Source of the DNA: Corynebacterium timonense
GTDB lineage: Bacteria; Actinomycetota; Actinomycetes; Mycobacteriales; Mycobacteriaceae
Assembly (NCBI RefSeq): GCF_900105305.1
Contig: NZ_LT629765.1
Location: forward strand, 1,612,001 to 1,676,000
DNA: 64,000 bases
Direction: 5' to 3'
This document shows, in pieces, positions 46,738 to 54,867 of the stretch. The notes below the pieces were generated by a model. The model did not search any database. It worked only from the letters and a program-made list of their open reading frames with translations, and had not been told where the DNA came from. Position 1 is the first letter of the stretch. Each line of letters opens with the position of its first letter. A program made the translations under genes and the position numbers.

Positions 46738-47795
46738 GATCGGTCTCCTTCCCCACGGGCCTCGGTGACGGCGCGCCCGATGGCGGCGGCGATAGCGTCG
46801 ATCCCCCAGTCGATGCCGAGCGGCGTCGCGGTCGCGAATGCGAGTCCCACATCCGGATCCTGAATCAGAGCGACGCGATTGTTCGCTACTGGCGCCCAGC
46901 TCCCAAATGCAGTGTTCGCGCGAACAGCCTCACGGTAGGTGTCCTCGTCAGAGATAACAACGTGAACATCGGGGTTCATTGACAGGAGTTGCTCCATACT
47001 GACGGTAAAGCTCGCCGGATCGCCGGCCTTGTGCTGCAGCTCAACGGCGCCTTCGACAGGCTTAAGGCTGAGAGCCTCGAGCACCTGAACACGCGCATCG
47101 GCGGTGCCGAAAACGACGACCTGGCCGTCGTCAGAGGGCAGGAAGCTGTGCAAAAAGCTCACGCCCGAAAGCTCGGGGTGCGCCTTAGCGACGTCGGCAA
47201 CGCGCTGTTCGGTCTGCTTCTCAATTTCTGCTGCATAGCCTGGGCGTCCAAGCGCGGCACCCATCATGCGAATGTGCTCGTCTACGGTGGTCGCCCAAGG
47301 CTCTGAAGGGAAGGCGATTGTCGGCGCGATGTCAGACAACGCCTTGTATTCAGCCTCGGTGATCCCGGAGTTTACGGCCACGATGAGGTCGGGCTGCTGA
47401 CCCAGGACGTACTCGAGGTCAACCTCACCACGTTCGAGAGAAGGATCAAGGGAAGGCAGAGGCGCGCCGAGCTTCTCGACGGCTTCGGAGACCCATGGGT
47501 AATAGTCGCCCTTGATTCCCGTCGCGTTGCCTTGCGCGACCGGGACCGTGCCGAGCTGAATCGCGATATCGGCACCGCTCCAGCCGATGGTAACGAGGCG
47601 CTTGGGCTGCGCAGTCACCTCCGTGGAGCCGTACGCATGCTCGATTGTTACCGGGTACGCACCGTCTTCCGCGTCTGCGAAGACACGTTGTTCATCCGCC
47701 GCGGTCGGGGACGGCGATGCACACCCGGAGAGGAGAGAGGCGCAGGCCAGCAGCGCGATCGCCCCCCTTACCGCGCGGTCGATGACTGATTTCAC
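46734..47795 (-). CDS. Iron-siderophore binding lipoprotein B of the second importer cluster
   Basis: 353 residues. Signal peptide with lipobox LLSGC (Cys about 25), then VTIEHAYGSTEVTAQPKRLV and VNSGITEAEYKALSDIAPTI, the same family as its neighbours at 45.6 and 51 kb. It has its own iron box 16-35 bases upstream of the ATG and is separated from the ATPase gene by about 190 bp, so it begins a separate transcript with binding protein A. Confidence 0.88.
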   Translation of the reverse strand: MKSVIDRAVRGAIALLACASLLSGCASPSPTAADEQRVFADAEDGAYPVTIEHAYGSTEVTAQPKRLVTIGWSGADIAIQLGTVPVAQGNATGIKGDYYPWVSEAVEKLGAPLPSLDPSLERGEVDLEYVLGQQPDLIVAVNSGITEAEYKALSDIAPTIAFPSEPWATTVDEHIRMMGAALGRPGYAAEIEKQTEQRVADVAKAHPELSGVSFLHSFLPSDDGQVVVFGTADARVQVLEALSLKPVEGAVELQHKAGDPASFTVSMEQLLSMNPDVHVVISDEDTYREAVRANTAFGSWAPVANNRVALIQDPDVGLAFATATPLGIDWGIDAIAAAIGRAVTEARGEGDRS

Positions 47796-47811
47796 AGTTT
47801 ATCCTTTCACT

Positions 47812-47830
47812 GAAGGGGAGCCTCACATAA
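47812..47830 (-). promoter_or_regulatory. DtxR-type iron box upstream of binding lipoprotein B
   Basis: Minus strand TTATGTGAGGCTCCCCTTC, 13 of 19 matches to the DtxR consensus. Confidence 0.5.
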
Positions 47831-47988
47831 TCTGGCGACCCTGACGTTTTCCATTAAATCCATCCTCTTTTTCGCATTGAGGACACATTCCGTCGCGTTC
47901 GCGACAGGCATCCCACGCCGATTTTCTCGAGCACGTACCCAACCGGATCCTGGGGCAGCGCCACCGGGCGCCTTGATGATGAGCCGGT

Positions 47989-48825
47989 TCACCCGCCAAG
48001 CGGGCGCCCAGCCCCACGTCGAGGGATGATCAGCGGTGTACCGGTCTCGGGGTCCGGTCGGATGATGCACGGGAGCCCGTAGACATCCTCGACGAGTTCG
48101 GCTGTGAGAATCTGAGCGGGTTCCCCAGAGGCGACGACCGTGCCGGCCTTCATCACGATGAGGTGACTGGCGTAGCGCGCGGCCTGGTTGAGGTCGTGGA
48201 GAACTACGACGATGGTGCGATGCAGCTGGCTGCGGAGTGTCTCGAACAATTCGAGGAGCCCGTACTGGTGGGAAATGTCGAGGAATGTCGTCGGCTCGTC
48301 AAGCAGGAGAATTGGGGTCTGTTGAGCAAGGGCCATCGCGACCCAGACGCGCTGACGTTGCCCTCCGGACAGCTCTTCAACGAGCCTGCCGGAAATGCCG
48401 AGTGTGCCGGTCGCTTCGAGCGCAGCGACGACGGCGACCTCGTCTGCTTCGGACCACCGGTCGAACATGCCCTGGTGGGGGTAGCGCCCGCGGGCGACGA
48501 GATCCGCAACGCGTATCCCGTCCGGGGCGATGCAGGTCTGCGGAAGCAGGCCGAGCCGAGTGGCGAGCTGTTTCGGCGGCAGACGGTGGATGTCGTCTCC
48601 GTCGAGCAGGATCGCGCCCTCAAGGGCCGGTAGAACGCGGGCGATCGTGCGCAGAAGCGTCGATTTACCACATGCGTTGGGGCCGATGATGGCGGTGTAC
48701 GAGCCGCGGGCGATGCTGATGTCGACCCCGTCGACGATGATCCGGTTGTCGTATCCAGCACGCACGCCTTCTGTGCGCACCGCGTCTGCGGTAGCGGTGC
48801 GCGGAGCAGTGTTCTTCGTGGTCAT
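47989..48825 (-). CDS. Iron-siderophore ABC importer ATPase (FecE type), second cluster
   Basis: 278 residues. Walker A GPNACGKST, Q-loop LLPQTCIAPDG, signature LSGGQRQRVW, Walker B ILLLDEPTTFLD, H-loop VLHDLNQ, all intact. Strongly similar to the ATPase at 40.2 kb. Start overlaps the upstream permease stop by 4 bp. Confidence 0.93.
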   Translation of the reverse strand: MTTKNTAPRTATADAVRTEGVRAGYDNRIIVDGVDISIARGSYTAIIGPNACGKSTLLRTIARVLPALEGAILLDGDDIHRLPPKQLATRLGLLPQTCIAPDGIRVADLVARGRYPHQGMFDRWSEADEVAVVAALEATGTLGISGRLVEELSGGQRQRVWVAMALAQQTPILLLDEPTTFLDISHQYGLLELFETLRSQLHRTIVVVLHDLNQAARYASHLIVMKAGTVVASGEPAQILTAELVEDVYGLPCIIRPDPETGTPLIIPRRGAGRPLGG

Positions 48826-49892
48826 GATCTCCTCCGAAACTCCGAAATCAGCAGCCAGGCGAGGTAGGCGCCGCCGAGTGAGACAGTGACTACTCCGACG
48901 GGCATCCCAATACGTTGGGCGAGGATGTCGGAGGTAAGCAGGCAGAACGCGCCGGTGAGCGCCGACGGCCCGAGCAACAAGCCCGTTCCCCGCACCAGCC
49001 GCCGCGCGATTTGTGGGGCGGCCAGCGCAACAAAAGAAATAGGGCCGGCTGTAGCGGTCACAAGTGCCGTCAGAGCGACACCGACGACCACGGCCAGCGC
49101 GCGGAGGCGGTTCGCACGCAGACCGAGCGAGTAAGCGGCGTCGTCTCCGAGCTCAAGTTGGCGCAGCCCCGGCGTGAGCAGCGCCACCGCGGTAATCAAG
49201 ATGAGCAAGATCGCAGCCATCGGCCAGAGCTGGTCGTGTCCCAGCGCATTGAAGGATCCAGCCGCCCACACGGCAGCGAGCATGGCGGTGTCGACGCTGG
49301 TGGACAATAGGAGTGCGGAGTTGAGCGAAGACAGCAACGCCGCCACACCGATACCCATGATGATCAGTCGAAACGACTGTACGGATCCGCGCACTGTGGC
49401 GAGGAGGTAGACGGCCGCGGCGGTGATGATGCCGCCGAGGATGGCGCCGGCGGCTATGTCGAGGTAACGCGTGGATCCGAGGAGGAGCATGACGACGATC
49501 GCGCCAGTGTAGGAACCGGAGGAGAACCCGATGATGTCCGGGGACCCGAGGGGGTTGCGGGTCAGCGACTGGAAAATGGCGCCGGAGATGGCGAGGGCGA
49601 TGCCGCAGGCGATCGCAAACAGTGCCCGCGGCAGTCTCCATTCCACGACAAGCATGTGCGTCTGCTTGCTGGCCGTGCCGGCGAACGCTGCGATGACGTC
49701 GCCAAGCGGAACGCGGTGGGTGCCAAGCGTGAGGGAGACGAGCGCAAGGAAGACGGTAAATGCCGCGAGAGTGCTACAGACGGTAAGGGAACGCACGCTC
49801 ATTACCGCCGATATCCGGGGGAGGCGAATCGCAATCGCGGGATACCCATGGTCAACACCATCGCGCCCAACGCGGCGGGGAGAAGCGCTCAT
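48822..49892 (-). CDS. Iron-siderophore ABC importer permease 2 (FecCD type), second cluster
   Basis: 356 residues from ATG 49892, which overlaps the stop of the upstream permease (ATGA). Motifs EWRLPRALFAIACGIALAIS, NPLGSPDIIGFSSGSYTG, GPISFVALAAPQIARRLVR and the end MPVGVVTVSLGGAYLAWLL. Full length; paralogue of the permease at 41 kb. Confidence 0.93.
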   Translation of the reverse strand: MSASPRRVGRDGVDHGYPAIAIRLPRISAVMSVRSLTVCSTLAAFTVFLALVSLTLGTHRVPLGDVIAAFAGTASKQTHMLVVEWRLPRALFAIACGIALAISGAIFQSLTRNPLGSPDIIGFSSGSYTGAIVVMLLLGSTRYLDIAAGAILGGIITAAAVYLLATVRGSVQSFRLIIMGIGVAALLSSLNSALLLSTSVDTAMLAAVWAAGSFNALGHDQLWPMAAILLILITAVALLTPGLRQLELGDDAAYSLGLRANRLRALAVVVGVALTALVTATAGPISFVALAAPQIARRLVRGTGLLLGPSALTGAFCLLTSDILAQRIGMPVGVVTVSLGGAYLAWLLISEFRRRS

Positions 49893-50953
49893 AGGCCACT
49901 CACCGTCCTTCGCCGAGCAAGGAGAATAAGCACGGGTGCACCGATGACAGCAGTGACGAGGCCGACGCGCAGCTCCCCGCTGGGGAGGATGACTCGGCCG
50001 AGGACGTCGGCGAGCAATAGCAGAATCGGAGAGACTACTACCGTGTAGGCGAGGATCCATCGCTGGTCGGGGCCCACGAACCAGCGCACGACGTGCGGGA
50101 TCATGAGCCCGACGAACCCGATCGGTCCCGCCAGCGCGGTCGCCGTGCCGGCGAGCAGGGTGACGGCGACGATCACGACGATCCGCACCCGCCCGGCACG
50201 AACCCCGAGCGAGGCGGCGAGCTCGTCTCCGAGCGCTAGGGCGTTGAGCGCTCGGGCGGCGCCAAGGCCGAGGAGGAGCCCGAGAAGAATCAGCGGCGCG
50301 AAGGAAAGGACGATATCAAGCTGTCGTCCGCCGATGGATCCGACGCCCCAGAACCGGAGGTCGTCGAAGGCGTCACGGTTGCCGAGAACGATCGCGGTGG
50401 TGAGGCCGCCCAGCACGGCGCTAACCGCCACGCCCGCGAGGGTGAGCTTCGCCGGAGTGGCTTTGCCGCCGCCGACAGCGCCAAGCGCGTACACGAGTAT
50501 CGTGACGGCGCCGGCGCCGAGCAACGCGAACCATACGTAGCCCAGCGGTGCGGCGACGCCGAGGAACCCGACCGCCATCGTCACCGCGAACGTCGCCCCG
50601 GCATTCACGCCGAGGATGCCGGGATCAGCGAGCGGGTTACGGGTGTACGCCTGGATCAGCGCCCCGCACATCCCGAGCGCGGGCCCGACGACCAAACCAA
50701 CGACGGTGCGCGGCACCCGCAACTCAAGAATGATCACGTGCTCGTCCAGCGTGCCATCGTAGGCCCATAGCGCATCCCAGATCGTCGATAAGCCGATCGC
50801 TCTGGCTCCGACCCCGATGCTGAGCACGACAATGACGACGAGCACGGCGCTCGCGATAAACAAGCCAGCCAGTCGGAGCGCCGAGCTACGGACGACGCCG
50901 CGCGGCGCTTCCGGGAGCGTCCGCCTGAAATAGTGCGGAACTGTTAAGAGCAT
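49889..50953 (-). CDS. Iron-siderophore ABC importer permease 1 (FecCD type), second cluster
   Basis: 354 residues, about ten helices. ELRVPRTVVGLVVGPALGMC, NPLADPGILGVNAGATFA, GPIGFVGLMIPHVVRWFVG and the end LRVGLVTAVIGAPVLILLA. The intact counterpart of the gene disrupted at 42-43.8 kb. It lies 15 bp after the binding-protein gene. Confidence 0.93.
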   Translation of the reverse strand: MLLTVPHYFRRTLPEAPRGVVRSSALRLAGLFIASAVLVVIVVLSIGVGARAIGLSTIWDALWAYDGTLDEHVIILELRVPRTVVGLVVGPALGMCGALIQAYTRNPLADPGILGVNAGATFAVTMAVGFLGVAAPLGYVWFALLGAGAVTILVYALGAVGGGKATPAKLTLAGVAVSAVLGGLTTAIVLGNRDAFDDLRFWGVGSIGGRQLDIVLSFAPLILLGLLLGLGAARALNALALGDELAASLGVRAGRVRIVVIVAVTLLAGTATALAGPIGFVGLMIPHVVRWFVGPDQRWILAYTVVVSPILLLLADVLGRVILPSGELRVGLVTAVIGAPVLILLARRRTVSGL

Positions 50954-50968
50954 GCCTGCGGCTCCGTC

Positions 50969-52027
50969 TCACTTAGCCGTGCGGACCACGGCGCCGCCGC
51001 CGATAGCTGCGGAAATGTCCCTGATGTAGTCATGCTCGATCGCCCACGGGATACTAAGCACATCTGGGCCGCTGGTGGCCATGCCGAGCGTGTTATCTTC
51101 GGCGATGTAGTAGCGGCCCTGGGCAACCGGTTCCCATCGGGTGAAGACGGGGTGCTTGAGCGTATAGGCGGTATCGGCACCGGCGTAGGACCACGCTAGG
51201 ACAACATCAGCCTCAACAGTGTCGAGCTGCTCGAGGCTGATACCCCCGTACCAGGTGTCCGCCGGAACGTCTTTGGTTGCCGCGGCGAGTTGCGGGGTGT
51301 CTACCATGCCGAACTCGTGCAACAAACGCACGCGCGGGTCCTCGCCGATGTAGGCGGTGATCTCGGTCGCCCCTTCAGAGAAGGTGGTGCTGTATAGGAA
51401 CGTGGCACCGTCGAGGTTGGGATACTTCTCAGCCTCGTTCTGGATGGCTGCTTCGGTCTCGCGGACGAGCTCTGCGGCTTTGTCGTCTTCGCCGAGGATC
51501 TTACCGATGATCTTGGTGTGCTCCTGCCACGTGCCGGCGGTGAACGGCCGCTCCTTGTACGCGACAGTCGGGGCGATTTCGCTGAGCCGCTTGTACTCGG
51601 TCTCGGTGAAACCGGAATACACGCCGATGATGACGTCCGGTTGGAGGGCGAGGATCTGCTCGTAGTCCGCGCCGTCCTCTGTCACGTTGATGATCTCCGG
51701 CATCTCCGCTTTTAGCTGGTTTTCAACCTGGTCGCGGAACCAGGGGGTGAAACCCTCCTCGTCCCCGCCCCATGTCTCGGGCACTCCGACGGGGGCGACG
51801 CCGAGGGCGGCGACAATATCGTGATTCATCCAGCTTAGAGTGACCACGCGCTTCGGCTTCTCGGGGATGGTTGTCTCACCGAGAGCGTGCTCAACGGTGC
51901 GCGGAAAACTCGCCTCGCCTATAGACGCTCCGGGCGAGCCGGCGGACTCGGGGGTAGACGAGCAGCCGGCGACCACGAGGGCTAGGGCGGCTACTGCGAA
52001 TGCGAAGATACTGCGTAAAAGGGGCAT
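50969..52027 (-). CDS. Iron-siderophore binding lipoprotein C, first gene of the second importer operon
   Basis: 352 residues from ATG 52027. Signal peptide with clear lipobox LVVAGC (Cys about 21), then VEHALGETTIPEKPKRVVTL and IIGVYSGFTETEYKRLSEIA. Leads the operon binding protein C - permease 1 - permease 2 - ATPase. An iron box lies 57-75 bases upstream. Confidence 0.93.
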   Translation of the reverse strand: MPLLRSIFAFAVAALALVVAGCSSTPESAGSPGASIGEASFPRTVEHALGETTIPEKPKRVVTLSWMNHDIVAALGVAPVGVPETWGGDEEGFTPWFRDQVENQLKAEMPEIINVTEDGADYEQILALQPDVIIGVYSGFTETEYKRLSEIAPTVAYKERPFTAGTWQEHTKIIGKILGEDDKAAELVRETEAAIQNEAEKYPNLDGATFLYSTTFSEGATEITAYIGEDPRVRLLHEFGMVDTPQLAAATKDVPADTWYGGISLEQLDTVEADVVLAWSYAGADTAYTLKHPVFTRWEPVAQGRYYIAEDNTLGMATSGPDVLSIPWAIEHDYIRDISAAIGGGAVVRTAK

Positions 52028-52083
52028 GGGACCTCGACAAGACGTAATGAGGCTTCTCTGGGAGAGACAACCGGCACCCAAGG

Positions 52084-52102
52084 TTAGGTGTGCCTTGGCT
52101 AA
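52084..52102 (-). promoter_or_regulatory. DtxR-type iron box upstream of the second importer operon
   Basis: Plus strand TTAGGTGTGCCTTGGCTAA (the site is roughly palindromic), 13 of 19 matches to the DtxR consensus, with complete TTAGGT and CTAA ends. Confidence 0.55.
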
Positions 52103-52272
52103 CGCTACGCGGTGCGGTTTGCCGTTGGCGGACAGTTTCTTACGCCCAGCGGCCAGCCCGCCACCAGCGCTCCATCCCTACTGGCGCAAAGCGAAGTCCC
52201 GCGGGGAACCTTGCCTCATTCGTCGGCGACGGGCGTTTCCCGATACCGCCGCCCCGCAAACCGGGTTTCCCG

Positions 52273-53109
52273 TCAGACGTCGGTGTTGGCAGGCAAGAAA
52301 AGGTGCGGCGGGCGCCCCATAAGGCGGTGGAACGCGGCGCTGAAGGCACTGATCGTGGCGTAGCCGACGCGGCGGGCCACCACCCCGACGGGTGTACCGC
52401 CGCTGAGGAGGCGGACGGCGGCCGACATGCGTGCAGCCGTACGCCACTGGCTGAACGTCATGCCCGTCTCGGCGCGGAAGACGCGTGCGAGAGTACGGGC
52501 ACTCGTAGAGGTGACCCACGCCCAGTCCTCAATCGAGCGATTGTCGGCAGGGTTGCTCATAATCGACCGGCAGATCGGGGCGATGCGTGAATCCTGAGGA
52601 AGCGGCAGCTCGATTACGGGAAACGCCGCATCTGCGACGAGTTCGAGGCACACTCTTTGGGCGCGCAACCGCTGCTGGCGGGGCATACCGGTTTCCGCTA
52701 GGTGGCTGAGAAGCTCGCGCAGCGCGGCATTCACAGAAACCGGGTGCACGTCCGGTGCGCGCCCGTCCCACGCCTCGGGCAACAGATACAGGGCAGCCAG
52801 AGTAGTCGTGGGGTCGCGGCTGACTGCGTGCCGCGTCCCGGCGGGCACCCACAGACCTTGGCCAACGGTGAGGTTGTGGCGAACGCCATCCACCTCGACT
52901 TCGGCACAAGCTCGCTCCGGCCAGAACACGACATGCTCGGGGTGGGCGTGCGCATCCGTCGAGCACCCATCGGCGTCGTCGATATACGCGTACCGGAGAT
53001 AGCGGGTGGTAAGCAGGTACCCGTCGGGCACGATCCGCCCTCTCACCGGAAAGCTCTCAGGGCAATTGATGCACTCGTTGGCCAACGAGGAATCAAGTAG
53101 AGTCACCAC
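52273..53109 (-). CDS. AraC-family transcriptional regulator
   Basis: 278 residues. N-terminal cupin-type sensing domain (HAHPEHVVFWPE, GLWVPAGTRHAVSRD) and C-terminal double helix-turn-helix from about residue 180 (TSTSARTLARVFRAETGMTF, VGYATISAFSAAFHRLMGRPP). Starts at GTG 53109. Divergent from the ABC/SIP operon with an iron box between, an arrangement like ybtA beside ybtPQ, so it probably activates siderophore-uptake genes when the siderophore is present (inference). Confidence 0.92.
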   Translation of the reverse strand: MVTLLDSSLANECINCPESFPVRGRIVPDGYLLTTRYLRYAYIDDADGCSTDAHAHPEHVVFWPERACAEVEVDGVRHNLTVGQGLWVPAGTRHAVSRDPTTTLAALYLLPEAWDGRAPDVHPVSVNAALRELLSHLAETGMPRQQRLRAQRVCLELVADAAFPVIELPLPQDSRIAPICRSIMSNPADNRSIEDWAWVTSTSARTLARVFRAETGMTFSQWRTAARMSAAVRLLSGGTPVGVVARRVGYATISAFSAAFHRLMGRPPHLFLPANTDV

Positions 53110-53142
53110 CGCTCCTCAACAGTTCCACGATCACACTTGTAC

Positions 53143-53161
53143 TTAGGTAAGTGTAACCTAC
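53143..53161. promoter_or_regulatory. DtxR-type iron box in the divergent araC / ABC promoter
   Basis: TTAGGTAAGTGTAACCTAC, 15 of 19 matches to the DtxR consensus, 34 bases before the regulator start and 69 before the ABC gene, so it can control both. Confidence 0.72.
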
Positions 53162-53229
53162 CCACACGTGTCCGACGGACGACAACATGTGGCGCCTTCG
53201 AGACTGACCGGGCGCCTATCCTGCCAAGA

Positions 53230-54867
53230 ATGACGACAAACATCGCGCCGTTGCAGCGAGACCGCCCAGTTCGGGTCATGCGGTTGGCGCTGACGCGCGG
53301 TGGACGCTGGTGGCGGCTTTCGCTGGCGACCCTCGGGTTCATGCTTCACCAAGCGAGCGAGGCGGCTGTTCCCATCCTGATCGGTGTGGTCATTGACCGC
53401 GCAGTGCTGCCTCGCGACCCCGGCGCTCTGGCGTTGTGGCTCGGTGTGCTGGGAGCCGTGTTCCTCGTCCTGTCGTTCAGCTACCAAGGGGCGAGCCTGT
53501 CGATGATCCGCATCTACGGGCGCGGCGAGCACGACTTACGGCAAATAGCGGCCGCACGGGTGCTGGATACGCGCGGAATGAGAACCCGCCGGACTGGCGA
53601 GGTGCTGTCCATCACCACAAGCGACACGTATCGGGTTGCCGGAGTCTCGTGGAACATCGCCGAACAAGCGGCCACTCTTGCGGCCCTGCTTACTGCGGTG
53701 GCGGCGCTGCTGCTCATCTCGCTCCCGCTCGGCCTCGCCGTTCTGGTCGGGGCAGTTCTCATGCTGTGGGGAATGGCCGCGTTGGCCCAACCGCTCGAAC
53801 GGCTGGGCCTGGCCGAACAGAGCGCAGTCTCGCGGGCGAGCGACGTGGCCACGGACGCCATGGAGGGGTTGAGGATCATTCACGGCCTCGCCGCTCACCA
53901 GCAGATCGTCGCACGTTACCGTGAAGCGAGCGCAGCCTCCCGTGAGGGCGCGATCCGCGCGTCTCGGTCACTGTTGACGTACCAGGCGGTGAGCACGGCA
54001 GTATCGATCCTCTACCTCAGCTCGTTAGCTGCCGCTGCCGGGTGGATGGCACTGCGCGGAGCCATCACCCCGGGACAGCTGATCACCGTGGTGGGGCTGG
54101 CTCAGTTCCTGCAGGGCTCCCTCGACCACATCGGCACCTTCGGAGCAAACTGGGCGCACAAACGCGCATCCGCCCGCCGCCTGCAGGATCTGCTCGTTGA
54201 ACCGCACTGCCTCCCGGAGGGACGGGGAGCCCGCCCGGCTCACGGAATGCTGCGATGGAACCCGGTGAATGGCCCCGCAGTTGAGTCGAAGCCGGGCCGG
54301 ATGGTCGGCCTCCGGGTCGTCGACGCCAAGCAGGCTCACGACGTAGCGTCCCGCCTGGGTTTCCGCACGACACCCGCGCCGGGGGAGCTCATCCTGGGCG
54401 AGGCCGATGCGTTGAGCATCGGCTGCGCTGCCTACCGGGGGCACGTGCTGGCCCCGCCTCACGATGCCTACGTGTTCACCGGCAGCATCCGCGACAATGT
54501 CACGCTGCGGGCGAGTGATTCCTGCCCGCTCGACGACGGCGTGGTGAGGGCAACCGCGCTGGACGACGTAATCGAATACGTCGGCTCACCCGATGCACCC
54601 GTCGGCGAGCATGGGCGCCGCCTGTCCGGCGGGCAGCGGCAGCGGCTACTTCTGGCTCGAGCACTGCATACGCCAGCCGACGTTCTCGTACTCGAGGAAC
54701 CCGCTACCGCCCTCGACCCCATCACGACGCAGCGCGTTGGGGCTGGCCTCGCCGGATGCGGCCGCACCATAGTACTGGTCACGAGCGACCTCATTCTCCT
54801 CGGCAGCTGCGCGACGGTCGTCGACTTCACCTCACACGAAAACACACGAAACGAGGTGCGTGAGTGA
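53230..54867 (+). CDS. Half ABC transporter with degenerate ATP site (IrtA/YbtP-like)
   Basis: 545 residues: type IV (exporter-fold) membrane domain with six helices (about 20-300), then a nucleotide-binding domain. The Walker A position (about 355) reads GRMVGLRVVDAKQ with no GKST, the Q-loop Gln is His (PHDAYVFTGSIRDN), Walker B is LVLEEPATALD, and the H-loop His is Ser (VTSDL). The signature LSGGQRQRL (about 464) is perfect. So it cannot bind ATP normally but can complete the site of its partner. Start: ATG 53230 chosen over an ATG at 53137 that overlaps the iron box. Overlaps the next gene by 4 bp. Confidence 0.9.
   Translation: MTTNIAPLQRDRPVRVMRLALTRGGRWWRLSLATLGFMLHQASEAAVPILIGVVIDRAVLPRDPGALALWLGVLGAVFLVLSFSYQGASLSMIRIYGRGEHDLRQIAAARVLDTRGMRTRRTGEVLSITTSDTYRVAGVSWNIAEQAATLAALLTAVAALLLISLPLGLAVLVGAVLMLWGMAALAQPLERLGLAEQSAVSRASDVATDAMEGLRIIHGLAAHQQIVARYREASAASREGAIRASRSLLTYQAVSTAVSILYLSSLAAAAGWMALRGAITPGQLITVVGLAQFLQGSLDHIGTFGANWAHKRASARRLQDLLVEPHCLPEGRGARPAHGMLRWNPVNGPAVESKPGRMVGLRVVDAKQAHDVASRLGFRTTPAPGELILGEADALSIGCAAYRGHVLAPPHDAYVFTGSIRDNVTLRASDSCPLDDGVVRATALDDVIEYVGSPDAPVGEHGRRLSGGQRQRLLLARALHTPADVLVLEEPATALDPITTQRVGAGLAGCGRTIVLVTSDLILLGSCATVVDFTSHENTRNEVRE

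Noticed and set aside
47823..48017. Small minus-strand ORF with a CxxxxxxCxxC pattern after the second importer ATPase.
   Set aside because: It overlaps the end of the ATPase gene, has no ribosome site, and the cysteine pattern is short; treated as chance.
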